Shown: positions 11,931 through 23,131 of the stretch, piece after piece | Position numbering within the stretch: position 1 is the stretch's first letter | Layout of the letters: each line of letters starts with the position of its first letter | Source of the DNA: Salvator merianae | Lineage: Eukaryota > Chordata > Lepidosauria > Squamata > Teiidae | Direction: 5' to 3' | DNA length: 64,000 nucleotides | NCBI GenBank assembly: GCA_003586115.2 | Contig: QVOM02000057.1 | Coordinates: 1,370,163 to 1,434,162 of the forward strand | Made by a program: the position numbers and the translations under genes | Notes under the pieces: generated by a model | Databases searched by the model: none | The model's input: the letters and a program-made list of their open reading frames with translations, nothing else | What the model was told of the DNA's origin: nothing

Positions 11931-12675
11931 TGAATTAAGGTGTTCCTCCGCCTCTGGCTCTATAATCTGCATAAACCGTCTTCCTGCGCCTCGCTCGTTC
12001 TTTAGAAAGTGAAAAAAATGGGCAGGTCTCTACCCCTGGGTGCTTGCAGTCCGTAATCCAAAAAAGCAGAGGCGTGGAAACACAAGACAAAGATGGTGTC
12101 TTTAGTCTGAGCCTAAAACGGAAAAGACACCCTGGACTTGGGACTCTTCACATTCCAGATACTGACACGGGGCAGAGGGAGGCGAAAGGGCCGTTGAAGG
12201 ACGAAGCAGCTGCCCATATTTCATTTACACACGTGTAGAATGGGACAGAGGGCGGCGCTCTGCTTCGCGGTTTAAGCATCGTTGCCAGATGGAAGCTCTC
12301 CGGCCGCCCAGGTCTTCTCCAAGGTCCCCCGCCCTCTCTCCGGCTATGAAGGATTCTTTTGTTCCAAGCATGTGATCCGAGCGGACGCTGTCACGACTCC
12401 AGACGGCCAATGGTGATTCATTCCCGTCGGGATTCGGGACGGTTCGTTACGTCACGGAAGCCTGCAGACAGGGGATCTCTGTCGGGTGGCTTTTTAAAAA
12501 AAAAATAAAAACAAAAAACAACAAAACTTGCTTTCAGCTGAATTAGTCAACAGCCCATGAATGGCTGGAGGAACTGCTTGCTGGAAGATGCTGAGATGGC
12601 GAAGCAGTGGCCCAGCTCTCCGTGTTTTAGAAGAAGAGGCAGAAAATGAGCCTTCTTTATTTGTTTTATTATTTG

Positions 12676-13440
12676 TGCAGCTAGTAGCTGGATCAGGCCA
12701 CAGCCCATCTAGTCCAACGTCTTGTCTCACGCAGTGGCCCACCAACTGTTTCCTGTCAGCTCAAGCAGAAGATGGAAGGCGAAACCTTCACCTGCTTTCA
12801 ACTCCCTGCAAAGGGCCTTTAGAGGCATCCTGCCTGTCTCTCCGCCCTGGAGGAAGAACCTGGGCATCCATTCTAGCAGCCATTGATACACCTGACCTCC
12901 AAGAATCTGTCCAATCTGTTCTTAAAGCCATCCAGGCTGATGGCTGTCACCACTTCTTCCAGTAATAAATTCCACAGACCGGTGACCCTCTGGGTGAAAA
13001 AATCCTTCCCCTTGAGAGGTCGTAACTCTCCTGCCCATCAACTTGCATTGAGTGCCCCTGGTCCTAGTGTTGTGTGATTAAATAATTTCTCTCTATCCAC
13101 CTTTTCCATACTGCGCATGATTTTATATACATCAATCAGGTATTTTCTTAAACACCATCTTTCAAGGCTGAACAGGTCACGATGTTGCAGCTTGATTTCA
13201 TAAGGAAGGTGTTCCAGCCCTCTGATCATTCTGGTTGCCCTTTTCGGCATCTTTTCCACATCCACAATATCCTTTTCTGAGGTGAGGTGACCAGAATTGT
13301 ACACCATATTCCAATTTGTGCACAATATTCCAAACGTGGCCTCACCACGGATTTATAAGAAGGCGCAGTAATGCCTGCCAAATCCAACTTGTTTTCTGTT
13401 TCCTTCCTAATTGCCTCTAGCTTTGCAGGAACGTGTTTTT
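12676..13440 (-). mobile_element. CR1-like LINE ORF2 3' end
   Basis: The minus strand encodes KRATRMIRGLEHLPYEIKLQ then DLFSLERWCLRK, characteristic of the C-terminus of CR1-clade reverse transcriptase proteins. A shifted frame continues with FFTQRVTGLWN and LDGFKNRLDRFLE, also as in CR1. A frameshift separates the two parts. The 3' noncoding tail ends near 12676 with the GGGCTGTGGCCTGATCCAGC block shared by the copies at 4.5 and 15.4 kb. It is 5'-truncated and dead. Confidence 0.7.
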
Positions 13441-14469
13441 TTAATATTTTCTGTTTCAGGGGGATTTGTTGGTCAGCTGCCTTCTAGGTCACCATCAGAG
13501 CTGCAGAGCAGAGCTTTGCCACTAAAAGTCAAAATCTGTCCCGTGGGGGGAAAAAAAACGCTGCAGTTCAGATTGTGATAGACTGTATTGTGGTCGCTGG
13601 CCCATAGCAAAATGACTGTGACCCAGGGGACAGGAAAGAAAGTTCCCAGAAATCAGTGCAGACCGATTGTGTAACAGGGGGGAAAGCCATCTGAGAAGTG
13701 GGTGCATTTAAGGCTACCCAGGAACTATCTAGGATGCAACACCCCTTGCTTTTGGAGAGCAGGGCGGAGGTAGAAGGCTTGCCACCAAAACGAAAACATC
13801 ATCTGTGCATTGCAGCCTGGGGAGGCCCAGATTTCTGGGGGGGGTGGGGGGTGGCGCAGTGCTTCCCGTTGGCAAGAGGCTGTGTGGGAACTGAGAGTGT
13901 TTTTTTGAGCCAGCCTTCACAATGGGTTTTGGGGCCAGGGGGCGGGAAATGCAAGAACAATGCAACACAGCAGGAACGGCTCAGCCGCTGAAACAATGGA
14001 AGGCCGCTTTGCTTTCAGGACGTTTTAACTCCTTTTGTGACTGCCGAGGATTTTTTTTTTCTTTTTTCCTCTGTGCCACTGCTGAATGATCAGAATGCTG
14101 CTGAACACTGACAGCGCTTGCCTTTTTGCCAAGGGTGCAAAAGGACACCTCGTTGAGGCGCACAAGCTTTCTGTAACCATCAAAGGGTAAAGCAAGTTCA
14201 CAATTTTCCAGCGGTGAAATCCAAACGGAGGTTTCCGGGTTCGTAATTTAGTCTCCCCTCCTGCCAGCTCTGACTCAGAGCTTTGGCCCCAAATCACCCT
14301 CGTCTGATCTTCACTTGGCTCTTTGAACGTTTCCCACTCCTCTCTTAATTCGGGCACATCTGTTTGCGCAGATTAGTAAATTGCTTTTACCCGCGATATT
14401 TCTGTTGCACTCTGCTGCCCAGCAGAACAAGGCAAGGCATCGTGTTCTCCACCCTTCCAGTTCATCCAG

Positions 14470-14700
14470 GCCACAAGCTTCGAAAGTAGATTAGGCTAAG
14501 AGCTGGTGACTGGCCTAAGGTTAATTTTCATGGCAGAGCAAGGGTTTGAACTTGGCTTTCCCCCCTCACGCTTCTAGCCCAGACTCCAGCCATTGCACCA
14601 GGCCGGTTGTATGTGATGTTCTTCTGCTTTCACAACAGACCTGCCAGGTAGGTGAGTTTGAGGAGCAGAGATTGGCCAGTGTCATGCAAGGATCCCAAAC
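14470..14700. mobile_element. Degenerate SINE/MIR-like fragment
   Basis: GAGCAAGGGTTTGAACTTGG followed by a GCCCAGACTCCAGCCATTG block is the usual signature of a decayed tRNA-type or MIR-like SINE. Boundaries are uncertain. Confidence 0.4.
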
Positions 14701-15436
14701 CCTCACCTAAGGACGCAAGACCATAAGAGGGCCCCGTTGGAGTGCACTCAAAATTCAGGAATCCTCCGGTTCAGCGTCCTGCAACCCTCATGGGTGTTAA
14801 GAAGAAGAGTAAGCCGGGAGTAACATCTTAGTGAATGAAGTTAAGCAACTATTCCTTTCCAGCTTTAGGCAGAGACTGTATTTTTCCCGCTGGATAAGGC
14901 TCACCTTTTCCCCCAGATTTTTTTCCTAAAATCACTCCACACCCCTTTTTTAAAAAGTTACTTTTTCTAAACACCTTCTTGCAGCAGGATCTTACAGCCT
15001 CTGTGTCTTGTACAACGGGAAATACGAGCATTTCCAAAAGAATTTTTGGAACAGTTCGGCTTTAACATAGTGCTTTCTCAAACGGTGCCTCCAAAGCATT
15101 TCACACAAAACATCCCATGCCAGCCCTGTTAGGAGTTTGTAGTAGTTCAGGAAGATGAGAGTTTGACAACCGCAGCTCCACCAAGACAATGCGCTGATTT
15201 TTGTGAGCCAAGATTTAAATCCAGGATTTAAAAGCAGGTTGATTTTTTTAAAAAAAATGGGAGGGGAAAAAGATCAGTTGCTGGTTGGCGTTTCCCAACA
15301 GTTATTCAAGACTGCCTGCATGCAAAGAAAGTTATCTGCAGGGTGTGTTCCGGCTGCGATGACTCAACAGTCTAATGCCAAAGGGCTTATTATGAAAACA
15401 GTCCCAACCTGGGATTACTTCTCCATCGGCTGCATG

Positions 15437-15875
15437 AAGGTGGTGACAGCAATCAGCCTAGGTAGCTTTAAGAAAGCACTGGACAGATTTGTGGAGGCCA
15501 GGTGTATCAATGGCTGCTAGAATGGATGCCCAGGTACTGCCTCCAGGTTGGAGAGACAGCAGGAGGCCTCTAAAGGTTGTTTGTAGGGAGTTGAGAGCAG
15601 GGGAAGGTTCTGCCTTCGTCTTCTGCTTGAGATGCCCAGAAGCCACTGGTGGGCCTCTGTGTGAGACAGGAAGCTGGACTGGATGGACAGTAATCGGCAC
15701 TGGAGAGACAGGCAGGATGTCTCTCAAGGCCATTTGCAGGGAGTGGAGAGCAGGTGAAGGTTTTGCCTTCGTCTTCTGCTCGAGCGGCCCAGAAGCTATT
15801 GGTGGGCCACTGTGTGAAACAGGATGCTGGACTAGATGGGCTGTGGCCTGATCCAGCAAGTTTCTTCTTATGTCT
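15437..15875 (+). mobile_element. CR1-like LINE 3' fragment with internal duplication
   Basis: It starts within the coding tail (GGACAGATTTGTGGAGGCC, compare the minus strand at about 12.9 kb) and ends at GGGCTGTGGCCTGATCCAGC. Two tandem units (about 15545-15690 and 15695-15845) each contain the TTCGTCTTCTGCT block and a (A/G)CTGGACT block. This is the same doubled arrangement as the copy at 4545-4890. Confidence 0.65.
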
Positions 15876-16702
15876 TCCCTTCCCTCCCCTACGCCAGTCC
15901 AAACTTCCATCATCTCTATCCTGCAGGAGCCGCACAGCAAATGCCAGCAAAGAACAGGGGGCAGAAACTGTGATCACCTCGCAAAGGTCCTGCATGTGGA
16001 AGTGCGAGACCTTGCCCACCTCCCAAATTTTCCCACTGAAGCATCGAAGGCCACACCCCTTGCAGAGGGTTTTATTTTTATTATCTTAAGTTCTGTGTTG
16101 CAACAACGTGTCAGCGGTATTTGCTTTGCGAAACTACAAAGGGCTTGGCTTGGTTTCCCTTTTTTTTTTTTTTTTTAACTATTTACACATAGCTGTATAG
16201 CAACAGGTTACAAATAAACGGGGGGAGGATGTGGGAAGTGTTGGTGAATTGCTGCTGCTGTGGAACGGGAAGCATTAATAATGTATTTCTAGGCGAAGGG
16301 CAAGAGGAAACGTAGGCCGTGCGCAAGAGAAACACTCGTATAGCTGAGCTGTGTGTGTTCAGACACCTCTGAGCCTCCATGGCAATGGTTTGCTGAAATT
16401 CTTTTTGGTTGTTGCTGTTGTTTTAAGACACTCGGTGCTTTCAGCCTTAACACGGCTTCCTTCGTGACCAAAAGCACGCCCCTGTTTTTACAGAGGCAGG
16501 AAATGGCTGACTTCCGCTGCTACTTCCTGTATCTCTTAAAACAACCCGGGGCAAAAATCTCAAAGCCGGGCAAATGCATGTTCGTTCCCCAGCCCTGACA
16601 TTTGCAGGCGGAAGGAGGCAAGCAAAGGGCCTGTCTCCCACCTAGCGGACACTCCACGGCCGTACGGTTCTTGCCTACAACAATGGAAGGGCTTGAGGAA
16701 TG

Positions 16703-17025
16703 GTCATATCTCTGTGGCATGGTATCTACCTTGCATGCAGAGGTTTGGTCCCTGGTATCTCCCAGAAAGGTGGCGAAAACAAACCACTTCTAAGAAATGT
16801 GCATGGATATATCCGTGGAATCACCAGCACTCAAGGTCAGCTGGGATGCGACTTTGGTTTCAGAAGGTGTCAGGTACTTGCCAGAATTGAAAGAACTAAA
16901 AAAAACCTGATTAGGAATTGGATGAGAGACCACCAAGAGATCCCATCACCAGGAAGTCAAAATATATCCCAGAGGAAGGCAGTGGGAAATCGCTTGCCTG
17001 TTGTTGCCAGGAAGAAAAATTAGTT
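16703..17025 (+). mobile_element. tRNA-type plus 5S-type SINE remnants
   Basis: The left part contains ACCTTGCATGCAGAGGTTTG then GTCCCTGGTATCTCCC, matching the tRNA-like head of squamate SINEs. The right part contains GATTAGGAATTGGATGAGAG then ACCACCAAGAGATCC, which resembles the 5S rRNA-like block of other squamate SINEs (5S: TTAGTACTTGGATGGGAGAC). These could be two adjacent fragments or one composite element. Confidence 0.45.
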
Positions 17026-18967
17026 TCCAGAACAATCACTTTCCTTGATTCATCTGTGCAGTTGAAGTTCTCTCAGTATCGGGAACAACCTATTTCCATA
17101 GTGGCCATATTGGTGGCCATTCTACCCTTGCCAAAACCCTACCGAGGCAGCTCACCTGTTTTATCAGCTGTCCCCAAATGCATGCACAAATCCTGCCCAT
17201 TCATCAGTCTTCAGCAAGGATTTCCCCACTGTAAGTTAAACAACCCCACCAGTCAAAGTTTCTAGCCCTCGTGATCTCGGGACAGAAAGAACATTAATGG
17301 AAACCCCGCGAGCAGCTGCAGGGAGATAAAGCTGCAATATCACAGATGGGTTGTGAGGCCAGCAGATAATTTTAGATGCTGTTGGTTTTTTGCAGGTTTT
17401 GGAAACGGGACTGTTCAACAGTCGTCCGCCCTGTCCCACCACCTTCAAGATGTGGTCAGCTAGCCCAGCATCACTGGGGAACCTATTCCCGTTGCCCTAG
17501 CTTTATCCTGGGCTTTCAATGCCCTGCAATGCCCGCCTTCTTGGATGCTCTCTTTGAAACTCTGTGCTAGCCACTCCTGGATACTCACAAGCAAGAGAGT
17601 TGAAAAGGAGATGCAGAGAGCTCAGGACCCAAGACTTCACGCCGTCTCCTCGCACATCCTGTTTTCCACAGACACATAATCGCTTCCAAGAATCTATGCT
17701 GCCAGTTTTTTTTTTTCAAAGGGGATAGCCAGGCTTAAGGAAGTGAAACATCAGTTGACAGTATTTTCTGGACTCCCTCCACCTGTGTAGAGAGTTTTGT
17801 TTTTGGTTTTTTTGCAAGAGATGTTCCCTGTCTTGGGGTAGCTGCACCATATTGAGAGGTCATTAGGAAAGGGTAGAAAACAGGACTGCTGAACTATATA
17901 ATTTCTTTTGGGGGGGGACGGAGGGGGTGCTCTGTGATGTAGCTGCTTTTGGAATAATATGTTTGGTTGGGCACAGGATTGTACATTTCCCAAAGTGTGT
18001 AGTGGAGTCGGTGAAACTTCAGCGAAAGCAACAGAAATGATAAAAGGGTGTGAGAAGCCGTTCTGAGGCTGCAAGGTGGGGGGGGGCTTTTTTTCTTTAT
18101 CTAACACATGTCTGAGGGTGTCAATTTTGCAAGCAAATTACAGGGTTCCCGTCAACCTTGCTCTGGAGTGGAAATTCCCACTGCACGTGCCTTTTAGGAC
18201 AATATGCATGTGTGTTTTCTGTAGGGGAGTATTCCTAATATGTAACTTTTTTAAAAATAAAAATTGCAGGCAAACTTTCCAGAGGCAAAGCTGCAGCCAG
18301 AAAAATCTTGAGCATTGAACCAAAGGCGTCTGGGACGGTTCGGCTGTTTTCGCGTCTGTCCCCACGCCAACCTGACAAAATGGCTCACCTTTTGCTTTCT
18401 CTCACTTCCCAGGTTGGCTCTCCTCTCATCTAGAGGGAAGAGGTGTTTTCTGTTTGGTTTTGGCTGCTCTGCTCCAGGTGCGCTGATGACTCAGGTGTGA
18501 GCACGCTGGGACAGGAAGGTGCACTAGGTGAAACCAGCAATTTCTGCCCAACGTGGAGGGAGGGGCCGTGGGGGTGGGGGTTCCAAGGTGCTCTAGCAGG
18601 CCAGATGCAGCTTTTATCTGCTTTTTAAAAAAAAATAAAAAAAATATCCACCAATTGTTTCTCTTCCCTGAACAGAGGGGTCTGAAGGACAAGGTGAATA
18701 TCACATCAGGTTAGGTTTTTTTTTAAAAGAAATTCATGCAGGGGTCCCTGGGATGCAAGTCAGACAATCCTGCTGATTGGCTGCTATCTAGGTTGCCCCC
18801 TCCCCAAATGCAAGGTCTGTCCCAGCTCATTTTCTAAAAAAAAGGTATCAGTATATAAGTAGGTTAATTTTAAACAAGATAGGGGAGAAAGGAAACACAC
18901 ATTATATTAGATGTGTGTTTATCATGCGATTTGGGACCCCCCCCCCCAAAGTTAAGACTCTAGATTG

Positions 18968-18983
18968 CTATTGCTAGCAATAG
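18968..18983. repeat. Perfect 16-bp palindrome
   Basis: CTATTGCTAGCAATAG equals its own reverse complement. No function is implied. Confidence 0.7.
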
Positions 18984-20439
18984 TAAAAGGAAAAGAGGGG
19001 GGAAATATCCCTTGCTATGCTATCAGGTTAAAGTTATGCCTGGTTTGACTCTGGAGGAATCCAGGGCTGCTTGTGAACACAGCCCAGGTCATCTGATGTC
19101 AGTCTAAGTTCCTTAGTTCTGTGGATAATTTGAAGAAGGAAACATATTCCCAAGGTTTTAACACCTGGCTTTATAGTCTTCAGGTTGAGGAAAGAACTGT
19201 GTCTTCTGCTCTGTTCACAGTTGCCATAAAGATCTTATATAAAGTCAAGCTTTATAAATACGAAATAAGCGTTATAAAAATGTTCAGCAGAAAGAATACA
19301 GGTGGATTAGCTAAGGTAACATTCGAAATCTGCTGCATGGATTTGAAAACTCTCTCAGATTATCTAGGTGACCCCTGCGAACCCGTCTCCAGGTCACCAC
19401 AGAGGTATGCGTTTAAATGGGTATGAGACTGGCTCAAGCCTTATGCAGGCAGAGTATTTAAGTTCATGGCTTTGGAGACGGAAGACAGCAGGGGGAAATT
19501 GTAAGCGGGTGTCAAGAGATAAGCATTTGCCTTCTGGATTATGCCCAGATCCTGCCTGATTCAGCAACAGGATACCAGGCCTCTGGGAACTTTCACTGGT
19601 CGAGTATAAAGCCTCGCAAAAGTTGTATCCAGAAATGGAATCAATAAATATCTTAAATCTTGTCTCATCTGAGAATGCTTTTAAAGCAAGGGTGAGAAGC
19701 TCCTTCCATCCTGAAGCTAGCAGTGAGTTTCTTCAATTTTTAGAAAGTCGGGGAAGAAAAGAGAACTCTCTTTTTGCAGGATAGACAGCATAGAGCAACA
19801 CAGTAATTACCAAGAAATGGATACTACAGAGACCTAAAGTTACAGATTATACGATGAGTCAAAAATCACACCGAATGTCTGGGTAGTCATAATTGATTGT
19901 GCAAACTGCCTGTCTTGCAAAATAGCCTAAGTGCCAGTCATAGCACAGGAACTGTGTGGGAAATCCCTCATCCATCAGGATTTCAGACAGCTGGATATCG
20001 CCCAGGCAACACAGTTCCCACACAGCTGGAAGCAAACTGCTGCATTATAGCAACTGGTCCCGTTTCCCCCCTTTTCAAAATACGAGACCAGCAGGATAAG
20101 CAATCCCTCATGACTTTGTGTCATGTTTGGATGCTGGTGTCTCCATTGAGACAGCAGCGCAGTTTTCTTGGCAATCACGCAGCAGCAGTTTGCCACAAAT
20201 CACGCCCAGGATTTTCTGCATACAGGGCCATCCCTAGAATGCAATGACTAGAATTATTACTTGAATAATCATAATTCAAATTATTAGAATTAGTATTAGT
20301 CAAATGCATACTGTGTTTCAGTGTAATTCACCACGTCATCTCCTGGTTGCTCAGTCTGTGATTGTATGTATGAACTGTGGCCAAACAGATGCCGATTAGC
20401 AAAATTTGAATATGCTTAAGTGATCAGAAGATTGTTCAC

Positions 20440-20895
20440 CTGTAAACCTGCAGCAATTGAATTTGCAAACTGCAAACTGAAAATTGCAGATTCCAGCTTT
20501 GGAAACTGCAAATTGTGGGTCCAGAATTCCTTTTAAGAGCTGCCATTTTTCACATCAAAATTAGGGTTGGAAACTGCAATACTGAGATCCAAATTCACTT
20601 TGGAAATGGCAAACTTTGAGCCCAGATTACCTTTGGAAACTACAAATTTCAGATCCAAATTAACTTTGGAAACGACAAAATTCAGCCCCAAATTGTTGTG
20701 AACTGCAAATTTCAGATTCGAATTAGTTCTGGAACTTGCAAAAGTTGGATCGCAATAACCTTTTAGGACTGCAGTTCTCATCCAAGTCGCCTTTGGAACC
20801 TGCAAGTTTTGGATCCAAATTAGCTTTGGAAACCTGTGGACCTTGAGTCAAGATTAGCTCTGGAAATGGCAGATTTCAGCTCCAGGTTCACTCCG
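20440..20895. repeat. Degenerate 33-bp minisatellite
   Basis: About 14 diverged tandem units of 31-34 bases share a core of CTTTGGAAACTGCAAATTTC followed by AGATCCAAATTA. Because the dominant period is 33, the minus strand stays open for 90 codons with an 11-residue repeat such as SKVNLDLKFVV. The array lies in the CDC42SE1 leader intron. The open frame is most simply a by-product of the period. Confidence 0.75.
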
Positions 20896-21344
20896 AAGCA
20901 GAGCCATTAAGAGATCAAGGGAAGGATTACGTGATGATGACGGTGGTGGGAAGCATTCCAAAACAAGAAGGCAGATGCCTTTTTCATGGAAAAAAATATC
21001 TATTTTACTTTTATCTAGCCTGGGAAGGGAAAAGGCAAAAATCCACTTCTGATGAGTCACTTTTTCTCCGCTTCCGGCAAAATTCTGTCCTGCCGGCAAG
21101 CAGCCGTTCAACAATGCCGCGAGTGCCAGTCATCTTCTGCACAAGATAATTACAGCGGCACAAACGGTTTTGTTCTCGGCGAGCCGATCACGTGACCAGC
21201 ATTCACGAGGCTGCTGGTTAACAGCTTCCCTGCCTGCTGCTCTGTTCTGGCATCTCTGGGTGTGCAGGACTTGGTGATTCTACTCTGTGGCTTCTTCCGT
21301 CCCCACTTTCTGTTTCCAAGAGAGAAAAGTTAGGGGTTCTCTAG

Positions 21345-21500
21345 GAGACAAGCTGCCTTCAAGTCAACTTCACTCCTGGTGACCACCTGGGCATGTCGGT
21401 GCAGTGTTCCTGGCAGTCATACGGAAGTGGTTTGCCATTCCCTTTCTTTCACAACAGTGCTGGGCATCGAAGCTGCGACTGGGGCTGGGATATAAAATTA
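21345..21500. mobile_element. SINE fragment
   Basis: TCAACTTCACTCCTGGTGAC followed by GGAAGTGGTTTGCCATTCCC matches the GGTTTGCCATTGCC-type block common in squamate SINEs, in complement orientation. Confidence 0.4.
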
Positions 21501-21976
21501 GCTCCACAACGGTCTGTCCTAAAGGGACAGGGGAGAAGGTGTGTCAGCCAGTTTCATTCTGTTTGGCGGCTGTGTTTTTAGATTCCTAAAAAGGGAGAAA
21601 ACTAGGTGGGCTTAGAAAAGAAGGAAGGAAAGAAGGGAAGGCAGGAAGGAAGGCAGACAGGCAGCCATTGCTGGATGCTTAACACTGCAATCCAGAAATT
21701 TAACCAAGGCCGGACTCTGCTAAAACTTCACTGGGGCACGGCTGTGGAAATTTGTGCTGCCTTTGGTTGTGGCAACCTCCTAGTGGCAGTGACGCAAATC
21801 CTCTGAAAGCCTGAGAAAGCTTCAGAGTGTTTCTGGCAGGGCGTTCAAAAGCAGGAAGTCGATGTCTTGTCTTTTTCTATTTTTTTACTCTGCCCGTGCA
21901 TATGCGTATAAAATGTGTGTGTCGGGTGGAACTTTTTGGCTTCCTGTTATCTGAAAGGATGATTTTTCTTGCTTTC

Positions 21977-22028
<52 letters not shown>

Positions 22029-22029
22029 G
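21977..22029. repeat. (AAAG)n microsatellite
   Basis: About 13 uninterrupted AAAG units. Confidence 0.95.
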
Positions 22030-23131
22030 AACCGAACTTCACCTGTTTTTCTGATCTTTAGTTGTGACTCAGCGGTGCAGCACTGGTGTTTCGGCTTCCA
22101 AGAAAAATGGAGGAAAGCCTTTTCCTTTTTAGTCCCCTCCTCCTTCGAGAAAAACGTGTAAAGAGGGTAGTGGGAGAAACGTGCCTTTCCGCTCCATCTG
22201 TGAAGCATAAAGACACGACAGATTCTGCGCGCTAGCAACCATCCTTCCTAAAAGCAAAGTCGGGAGCTATCTAGGTGATGCAGTCCACAAACTGGAGATG
22301 GCTTTCGAAAGGGGATTGAGCAAAATTATTAGTGCCCACAGGTCTATCCTTGGCTTCCGACTTATCCTTCAGATTCTGTTTCTTGGGGTGGTGGTGGATG
22401 GATGACCTCTAAGGACCCTTCAGATGAATTGATGGTATGATGAGTTCTTAATAGAGGTTTGAAGGGCAACTAGGAGTCAAACTTTCAGCAGAAATATTTG
22501 TCAGAACACTCCATAGCACCCATTTAGCTTATCTGGTAGCACATGCGTACACGCTTATATTCTTGTCTGCTTTTAGTACAGATCATGAGACTTGTTCCAA
22601 CCTCCATCAGAAGAAATGAAGCACTAGGGCGTGGGGTGCTTTCCAACTCTCTCTGGTTGGTGTTGGCAGGAAATTCAGCCATAGATCAAGGCAGAAAGAT
22701 GGCTGGTTTGAAAGAGAAGCTTAAAAGCAAAAAGAGGGGAGGCATGACCTGACATTATTTGCATGTTTTAATCTTGTCTGTGGGCTCACAAAAAACGTTA
22801 TTCTTAGAATTCCTCCACGTGCTCAGATTCTTCCCTTTTCTCCCTTTTGGCAGGTGTAGTTCCAAGGATAATCTTTGTGCCTATGACTTCTCTTTCGACC
22901 CCAAAAGAAGCTGTGTGCCCTTGCTAACAACGGTCCTTCTGGAATCAGGAATCACTTCCGGAATGATTCTTTGAACTCTTTGAACTCCTAACCTGTTGGG
23001 GAAGGCAGATTTTGGGTGAAGGCGCCTCTCCCAGTTTGGAGAGGAAAGGCACCTGTGCAACAGCGCTGGATTCTCGGTTTCCAAGAGAAGATCTTCCAAA
23101 GAGGCACGGAAAGCTGGAAGGTTTGGCCAAT

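Larger units (their letters stand above)
6520..22853 (+). other. CDC42SE1: CDC42SE1 first intron (5' UTR intron)
   Basis: If the donor at 6520 joins the acceptor ending at 22853 (polypyrimidine TTCCCTTTTCTCCCTTTTGG then CAG), this 16-kb stretch is the leader intron. It holds simple repeats, a MITE, CR1-like and SINE fragments and a minisatellite, annotated separately. The remaining parts (for example 6.6-9.4, 10-11.8, 17-20.4 and 22-22.8 kb) show nothing I can name. The many short open frames do not look coding. Confidence 0.5.

Noticed and set aside
13038..13325. 95-codon minus-strand gene
   Set aside because: The sequence matches the C-terminal end of CR1-type reverse transcriptase and is a truncated LINE remnant.
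15458..16019. Overlapping 149-160 codon frames at 15.5-16.0 kb
   Set aside because: They fall on the CR1-like repeat with internal duplication; the similar peptide repeats reflect the duplicated DNA.
20533..20805. 90-codon repeat protein on the minus strand
   Set aside because: The frame is explained by a 33-bp tandem repeat. There are no splice context or promoter features, and it sits within a 5' UTR intron of another gene.
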